Positions 57,031-64,000 of a stretch of DNA of 64,000 nucleotides are shown in pieces. The position numbers were made by a program, and so were the translations under genes. Within the stretch, counting starts at the first letter, position 1. Every line of letters begins with the position of its first letter. Source of the stretch: Medicago truncatula. Its lineage: Eukaryota; Streptophyta; Magnoliopsida; Fabales; Fabaceae. The notes beneath the pieces are model-generated. The model searched no databases. It was not told the DNA's origin and was given only the letters and a program-made list of their open reading frames with translations. The stretch lies in NCBI RefSeq assembly GCF_003473485.1, contig NC_053046.1:37099832-37163831 (forward strand), read 5' to 3'.

Positions 57031-60000
57031 TTATGTTTTTGTTGAAGCCTTTTCATTCTTCATGATCATATGGAATGATTTAGACTTATCCTCCTCGACC
57101 ATTTCCCTTAGAATATCATCTTCAATCTTCTCAGCTTGCCAACGAGAAGGATCTTCGACAAATGCCTCGCTGAAAATCATGCTCGACACCCACTCTTTCC
57201 AAGTGGTTCTTCGGTACTTATCTTCCTCCAACGAACCTGTCACCAAGAGCTGATAAACATAAACCATTTTCTGCTGACCGGGGCGAAACGCTCGCGCAAT
57301 AGCTTGCTTTGTTTTAGAAGGGTTCCACTCTGAATCCAACATGATCACACGAGAGGCAGCTGTCAAACTAATCCCTTCAGCACAAGCTGTGATTGAAGCA
57401 AGTAGAATCTTTGATACTCCACCAGGCTCCTCAAATTTATCCATTATTTTCCCACGTTCAAAGAGCTCGAGTTCCCCGGTTAGTACTAAAACTTCACGGC
57501 CTTTTTGCCATCCAAAGTACTTCTCGAAATATTCTTGAAATAAGCGAACAGGCGCAATGTTGTGGCAAAAGATAAGAACCTTTTCGTTCTTGACAACACG
57601 ATAGATAAGGCTCAAAACAAATCTTACTTTTGAACCTATTTTCAAATCAAACTTGTACTTATCAAGATCACTCAATTGCTCCTTTGTTAAAAACTTCTGA
57701 GAACACACCGCGGTTTTGACCAGCCAAGGATGTATTGATCCAAGTGTTATCAAAAGCTCTAACTCGAGAGGGTATCCACTGCACTTAAACATGTCGCTGT
57801 GAAGTTTCTGCAGAATCTCATGCTGTATATCGGTTGTATTCATTAGCAGTGTATAAATTTGTAAACCTGGTAAACCATCAGAACTTCCAGCTTCATAAAC
57901 ATCGATAAAACCATTTGTCACATTTCTCAACATGTTTAAGCCTTGAATTCTTTCCTCTCCAACATTAGAGTCAATTTTCCTAGCAATTGTATCTAAGAAG
58001 AATTTTCTTGCCCGTGACTCGATCAAATATTGCGCCTTTTCTGCTCCTTTTTGGTCTACTCCTTTCTTTTTCCTCTTGTATTTAGGGTCTAATGCTTTCA
58101 ACACTTCGTGAGGGAATTTCGGTCTTGCCAAGCATAGAGTGTTGAAGTATTCGCAGAAATTATTTTGAAACAAAGTACCGGAAAGCAATATTCTCAATTC
58201 GGTTTGCACTTTCATCAAACATTTTCGCAACCTTGATTTGGTACTTCTAGGGTTGTGACCTTCATCAAGTACCAAGAGTCCAGGACTTTCCCTCAACACT
58301 TGAGCCATAAACTTTCGGTGTGCAAACTTTGAATCCTCTCGCATCAATGTTAAAAACGAAGTGTAGCCCATGATTAGAACACTCGGATGCGAATGCCATT
58401 TTTGGATCTTCTCAAGGCAATCCAAAACATGCTTGACATCATCGGTAGGCTTGGGAACTCCAGGAAGAGTAGCAACTGTATTCTGCTTGAACACCCTATA
58501 GGTTCTACGACCATGAATCAAGTACACCGGTATAGGAATCTCCCACTTGATAAATTCTTTATACCAAGTATAGAGCGTAGTTTTTGGAGCAAGAACTAGA
58601 GGTCTCTTCCCCGGGAATAACTTCAGGTAGCTAACAAGAAAAGCAATGATGAGAAAAGTTTTTCCGGCTCCAGGAGTATGAGATATCACACAGCCACCTC
58701 TTTTTTTGGATTCGGCTTCAATTAGCCCTGGATTTGTTGACCCTGCAATGTTTCGCCAAAGAAACTCAAAAGCTTTCTTTTGGTGCACATGCAATTTTTC
58801 TCTGAGTTCAGGAATTAATGACCAAACGCTTTGGTTTTCTTCCGATATCGGTTCATCACGAGAAGTGTCGGTCGGGAAAAAATGGAAGTCATCATCTTCA
58901 TCATCCTTGGTGGCCTCTTCTTTATCTTCTCCTCCATCAATCTGCTTCTCCTCTTGGCGCCACACTGAATTTTCAACCTGCCAATACCAACAAGATTATC
59001 ATATAAGTATTTATGCATAAACTATTTCTATAATAAAAGATAAAATAAAGTCAAACTATTTCATATAAACTATAAGTTGATTTCATAAGCTATCCTGGAA
59101 AGCGTAAAGAAATAAGCTAAAAACATCTTATGGACATGTCGTAAGTTGCTTCCATAAGCTCTCTCAAATAGTCTGACATTGCTTATGCCAATTGATAAGC
59201 TCAAATAAGTTAACCCAAACAAGCCCTCAGTGGTCATAGCAGCTTCTACCCTAATGGGGATAAGGCCGCGCAAATCTAACCTTCACTGTACCCCACACAC
59301 AGTGATGGGAGCCTCATCCATCTAGATGCAATGTATAGAAACCAGAATACAAGAATGAAAGAAAAATGCATAAAAATCCACATATGAGCGCACGCGCTCA
59401 CACACACATCTTTATAAGTTTTAAACTTGACTTACAAAAATTGGATTAACATCTCTGATATGGGTGGTCACAAAGCCACATATACAGCAGTATATTCCAA
59501 TTTCTTCATCCAATCTATTATCATGTTCACAAACTTCTTCTAAGTTTTTCTCTGGCTCGGCCAAAACAATTGCATTTGAAACCTGATTAAATAATGGAAC
59601 TGATTAGCCTTAGAGGAAACAGAGAAAAAAAACATAAGGAACTAAGGAAAAACAATGGCTAAACGATTACACCTCTGAGTCATCAAAATAACTCGATGCC
59701 AGTGACACTTCAAGTTCTTTCCACAACATATCTATTTCAGCTTTTTCTACATCATCCTCTCCATGAGAAATCTTGGTTTCCACATTTTGTCCAACACCGT
59801 TTGTTGTGTTACATTTCTTCCACTGGTCAGTGATAGGAGGTTCTTCTATGACCGGTATTGTATTAATATTCTGTAAATATGAATGGATCAAACTCTTGTA
59901 TGCAGCCGCATTTAAAGTTCTGTCTTTATAATTGTGACTTCTTCCTTCGCCATTATTTCTTAAATGAGTTGAGCGATATTTTCCCTCATGAAATCCTGTC

Positions 60001-62225
60001 TTCGATTTTCTTTTTATCCCTTCCCATCTATTTCCAAGATCGATATCATCCAAGTCACCTATACTCTTCCTTTGTAACTTAGTAGAGCCAAAAAATTGAC
60101 ATCGTGAAGAAACATGGTCGTTCTTCTCAGCATCATCTGATTTTCCAGGAACATCTAATAAATTGATGTTTTTCATTGGTTTAGGATTATTAACCAAATG
60201 ACTATACTGCGAAGTAATATCACGTGATTGATGTTCATGACTTCTAGCAACGTTGCCGTTTGGATCGTAATGCTCAACGGCTATTGGATCAGCATCTTGA
60301 TCAGGAAGAGGAATGATAGCAAGTGAATTTTTATGTACCTTTTGATCAACATCGCCACAAGTCTTCTTCCCCTCTTGGGTTTTTGCCCTCCTATTATACA
60401 CCAGAAGCTCCCGACAAGCATTTGGTTTGTTGGCCTTCTGACATTTGTCGGCACCCTTTTCCGGACTGCTCTGCGGCAAACGGAACAAGAATGATAACGG
60501 CAATGACATTTCATCTACTACTGCTTTGGATGTTTCTATCCTGACAGGTGGCATGTTTCTAAAGGTACCAACATCCAACTCTTTAACTTCGCAGCCAACG
60601 TAACGCTCTGGCTGTACATGCCTGCGTTTGGAACGTCGTAGGCCGTCGACATTATAAGATGATGACGCTTCATCTGCACGCGATTCATGTGCATGATCAG
60701 CTCTCTTGGTGTTAGTTATAGCAACTTGAGAAACAATTGGTACTAACATGCCATCATCGGTTCTGAATCCGATGACATCAATATGAGACTCGGTGTTCGA
60801 CGATGAGCTATTACTACTATCACCTCCCAAAATTTGATACACCATCTTGTTTTCTACTGATCTTGCACAGAACGAAACATTCTTGACAACCGATGTAACA
60901 ACTAACCATGAAAGATCGATTAAGAACTTTCCCAAAAGCAATTTGGTGTGTGGTAATGAAGAGGAATCCTCGGATGAAGACCACCGGTGGGGCTGATTTT
61001 CACCTGGACTGTGTTCGATTTTTTGGAGGATGGCGATCTGATTGAGTCCGAATACTTTGACATCCTTACAAAGAGTTCTCATTTCTAAACCAAGTGAACC
61101 TTGTTCAACATAGAAGTTGACGAAAAACTGACACGAGCACTCTGAGCCATGGGGTTTTCTCTGTATAGAACTTATTCTAGCATCAGCCCAAACCTATAAT
61201 TAAAAAGAAAAAATATAAATGTAAGATATACCTTAAATTTTCCAACTACAGTTCATCAATTAAAAAATGCTGCAAGTTATATGATTTTGTAATTCTGCTA
61301 CAATTGTTACTATAAGGAAGTTTCAACGAAGCACTGAAACAGATACCAAACACGGCACTCTCAGGGAAAAAAAAATACATGATTAAAAGTTCATCTTAAA
61401 TGAACACTTACAGGCTCAAGATTTAAACCAACTGAATCATTGGCTCGTTTAGGGGGTGATAGCACGCATACGTCGATTCCAGGACGTAAGAAACAGGAGC
61501 AATCTGACACAGTAGCTTTCCTTGACCTTATACGAATGTCTGATAAAGTACCTTTGTCCATAACCATATGGTGATTATCTGTGAAATGAATGCTCATAGA
61601 TCCTGATTTAACTTTTATGAACTCCACAGGATGCCATGAGCCAAAGATAACTGCTTCAAATGCTGTTCAGAAGGAAAATTTTGAAGAAGTTAATAGATTA
61701 AAAAAACAATCTTTGCTAAAGAATGTGAATGTATGATCATGGAAAACTGAAGGCAATCAAGTTTATCCTATAGATTAATAAATCCGTGCTTAGTTAAACA
61801 ACTTAACTAAGCACTTATAGCATAAGCGATTATCAAATAAGTGCTTGTGTATAAATTATTTCTATAAGAAAAGATCAAATAAAATTAAACTGTTTTCATA
61901 TATAAGCTTTCCAGGATAGCTTATGAAAAGCTTATGGAAATAAGCTGAAAACAACTTATGGACATGTCATACGCTATTTCCATAAGTTCTCCTAAACAGA
62001 CTCACACATAGATAAGCTCAAATAAGTCAATCCAAACGAGCACGTAGTCATTTTACTTTGATCTTCATTTTAGTATTGTAGAATCAGAATGAGTTATACT
62101 CCATTGATATTTATTCTATTCAATGAATTTGCAGAGTAATCATTTGATCAAAAAGAAAGAGGAAAAGGCTTACGGTCAGAATTGAATGGATTCTTTGAAT
62201 CATTTAGACGCCTCTTTCTGCTCAT
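57031..62225 (-). CDS. CLSY1: SNF2 domain-containing protein CLASSY1-like
   Basis: Five coding exons join in frame: 62225-62174, 61662-61412, 61193-59673, 59582-59436, 58977-57031; about 1305 residues (Arabidopsis CLSY1 is about 1256). Known: CLASSY proteins are nuclear SNF2-like partners of SHH1 and RNA polymerase IV that choose the loci for 24-nt siRNA production in RNA-directed DNA methylation. Seen: a CLSY N-terminal domain (RIRSRKATVSDCSCFLRPGI, DVCVL; VWADARISSIQRKPH); a middle region of low complexity; a Cys cluster before the helicase (CEHD...CCICG); Walker A GAGKT (about 760-764); DEGH in place of DEAH (about 895-898); LLSGTLFQNN; and ARAFRPGQQ (about 1222-1226). Start MSRKRRLNDSKNPFN aligns with the family start; an in-frame ATG at 62336 would add 37 residues. 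CLSY1 and CLSY2 cannot be separated here. Introns 1 and 4 carry related MITEs. Confidence 0.95.
58993..59228. mobile_element. MITE in intron 4 of the CLASSY gene
   Basis: gattatcatataagtattta, actatttctataataaaaga, ctatcctggaaagc, acatcttatggacatgtcgt and ataagctcaaataagttaac follow the order of the copy at 61785-62042, in the same orientation. It reaches within about 15 bases of the exon 5 acceptor. Confidence 0.65.
61785..62042. mobile_element. MITE in intron 1 of the CLASSY gene
   Basis: gattatcaaataagtgcttg, attatttctataagaaaaga, ctttccaggatagcttatga, acaacttatggacatgtcat and ataagctcaaataagtcaat match 58993-59228. It ends ccaaacgagcacg, and the family is the common 'ataagctcaaataagtcaatcc' legume MITE. 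Preceded by a small hairpin (gtgcttagtt / aactaagcac) at 61787-61815. Confidence 0.65.
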
Positions 62226-62533
62226 TGTTTGTGATTGCCAATGTTGTATATGAGCAACTTCAGCAGCTGAATTGGCACAGAAATTTCCACTTACAGTCAA
62301 GGCTTCATCAGCACACAAAAAATGCTTATCAATCATTGATATACAAATGCAATGGATATCTATGGATCAGTTAGAACAGCAAAATGAAGACATGAAACAA
62401 CGCAAATGGAGAGCACAAAATATATTTGATCACAGAATTCGGCCACTTTTTCCTACTTCTTCGGCCGCAGTGCAGCTCACTGCACTACCTTTTCAATATT
62501 AATGAGAGCTTAGGGTTTACAGGTTGCAAGCTG
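62226..62533 (-). promoter_or_regulatory. Likely 5' untranslated region of the CLASSY gene with 3' splice site
   Basis: On the minus strand ttctaactgatccatag looks like a branch point and acceptor with the exon starting at about 62359. From there the leader runs to the ATG at 62225 and includes an in-frame ATG at 62336. Pairing with a donor at 63770 is plausible. Without transcripts this is a prediction. Confidence 0.4.
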
Positions 62534-63025
62534 TGTTTAAATACTCCCAGCTCTAGGGACCTGTTCCGGCCCAATAATCTTCAAAAGTAAGTGAGGTCTA
62601 AAGCAATTTTTTTTATTTGAGGCTTTTTTGTTGGTAAGCCTAAAGCGAGGGCTTTAGTGGCTTACCCTTGGGCTGGCCGGATCACTTATCAATAAACTAT
62701 GACTCATACCCAGCAAAATTGTGTCATAACAAATGTCTTTTAAAAAACTAAAAATTGCTTCATTTCATATCTGCCTTTTTCTGCCTCCAAAATTATGAAT
62801 AAAATGCTGTGGTAGGGATTATAAAAAAAAAAATAAAAAAAAAAAAATCTTTCAAAAACAAACTATGTTCATCTATTTAATTTCCCCCAAACATTAAACT
62901 TATGAGTTATGATTCATAGATCAAATTCTACTGTCGATTTGAGAAACTCGTTAATAGGTAATATATAATTATCTCGATTGACACTCTTCTAAGTCTTAAG
63001 GCCGTCTTTTGCCATCATCGTGATC

Positions 63026-63420
63026 TAATTCACCTAAACTTTATATAATCAAATTAAATTAAAAAAAAAAAAAAAAATACCATAAAAGGTACTGCCAATT
63101 GAGCCTAGATTCTCAAAGGCAGTGTTGTGTTGGTTAGCAGAAAACAAACACATTCAAACATGTGAAGATTCCAGTTCAGAATTATGCTAAAAAAGAACAA
63201 GAAAGAATTAAATTACACATTTAACCTAATTCACCTAAACTTTATATGATCAAATTAAATTGAAACAAACAAAAAAAATTACCATAAAAGGTACTGTCAA
63301 CTGAGCTTAGATTCTCAAAGGCAGTGTTGGTTTGCAGAAAAAAAAACACATTCACACATGTGAAGATTTCGGTTCAGAATTATATGCTAAAAAAGAATAA
63401 GAAAGAAAAATATACATTTA
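63026..63420. repeat. Tandem duplication of about 197 bp
   Basis: Unit 1 (63026-63222) and unit 2 (63223-63420) share cacctaaactttatat-atca, accataaaaggtactg, gattctcaaaggcagtgttg, cattca-acatgtgaagatt and cagaattat-gctaaaaaag. They differ by scattered substitutions and A-run lengths. Confidence 0.8.
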
Positions 63421-63770
63421 AGATTATGACACCAATTTATGCACACAATTAGCAACATTTTAGTTACAAAACCCTCAGAAAAAAAAACATGCTAAAAGTC
63501 ATTCTTAAAATAGGCAAAAAGCAATCTTTTTCATCTCTTTTAGTAGAAAGAAAAGAAAAAAGGAATCGCCACAAAAATTAGTCCAATTTTTTCTTCACGA
63601 CACAACCTAAGTCAAAGTGAAAAAACATATAAAAACGTTCATATTATTAACTAAGTCAATCAAAAACATGATCAGAGTTTAGAATCAGATTGATGACTTA
63701 GTATAATCAATGAAAGATATTTTTAGATTATTTTGATGAAAACAATAAAAAAAAGTGATGAAATTCTTAC

Positions 63771-63990
63771 CAAAATAGAGATAACAGGTAGGTAATTACT
63801 GATGAGAGAATCTAACAGAAGAAGATGTTACAGCATGATGATTTTGTGATGAAAAAGAGAAGAGAGAAGAAGATGAGGTAATAATAATGTTGCTGGAAAT
63901 GAGGTAGTTGAGTTGAAAGAGTGAAGTGAGTACAGTTATGAGAGAGAGTAAAGTGTGAAGTGAAAGCTGACATAAAAAGAGGAGCAGAGA
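63771..63990 (-). promoter_or_regulatory. Candidate first non-coding exon of the CLASSY gene
   Basis: The minus strand here is pyrimidine-rich (ctctctcataactgtactca, ctcttcttctctcttctc-type) and ends atctctattttg before gtaagaat, a good donor. This fits a leader exon spliced to about 62359 over a 1.4-kb intron that contains the tandem duplication. The transcription start is not identified; the gene's promoter would lie mostly beyond the window end. Confidence 0.4.
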
Positions 63991-64000
63991 AAAAGGCCTT

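Noticed and set aside
57062..59020. Several ORFs antisense or out of frame to the CLASSY helicase exon
   Set aside because: Shadows of a long conserved coding exon with no independent motif.

Overview
This window is plant nuclear DNA, AT-rich and gene-poor, from a legume of the inverted-repeat-lacking clade, most likely Medicago truncatula or a close relative. The clade call rests on a short open reading frame at 32063-32242 with the layout of a nodule-specific cysteine-rich (NCR) peptide, a family known essentially from that clade. The exon signals, MITEs, SINE-like units, hAT-like elements, Mutator-like elements and copia relics also fit a legume euchromatic arm. The species name is an inference; no marker gene fixes it.

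Six protein genes are supported. (1) 519-3646 (-): a class I glutamine amidotransferase-like gamma-glutamyl peptidase with three clear exons and a fourth whose reading frame does not join cleanly. (2) 17226-18514 (+): a two-exon LOB-domain transcription factor of the LBD12 type. (3) 32063-32242 (+): a 59-residue NCR-type secreted peptide, without an intron. (4) 38186-41279 (+): a six-exon trichome-birefringence-like wall-polysaccharide O-acetyltransferase. (5) 47594-48211 (-): an intronless PYL4-type abscisic acid receptor with an unusual latch. (6) 57031-62225 (-): a five-coding-exon CLASSY1-type SNF2 protein of RNA-directed DNA methylation. These are independent plant genes, not an operon or cluster.

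The rest is mobile-element debris at different stages of decay. 4.5-13 kb: a retroposon, foldback MITEs, a copia relic with both LTRs (7.3-9.4 kb), SINE-like units and a TIR element (10.5-11.4 kb). 14.1-16.8 kb: an Arg/Asp-rich host-gene fragment and a copia reverse-transcriptase scrap. 18.7-27 kb: Mutator-type MITEs with 9-bp target duplications, foldback repeats and an hAT-like element. 27-35 kb: two copies of one ~0.7-kb segment, one holding an hAT insertion and the other preserving the empty site. Between them lie a ~2-kb long-TIR element with a 255-bp pure CT tract and a 1.3-kb solo LTR with perfect 5-bp target duplication; the NCR gene sits just downstream of that LTR. 41-56 kb: SINEs, MITEs, LINE and copia relics, an hAT element and a diverged duplication whose copies again differ by a Mutator-type insertion. 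The two CLASSY introns carry copies of one MITE family, notable because CLASSY proteins direct the siRNA pathway that silences such elements.

Coordinates of splice sites were read by eye from GT/AG signals and reading phase; element ends were set from terminal repeats and target duplications where visible. No transcript or database evidence was available.
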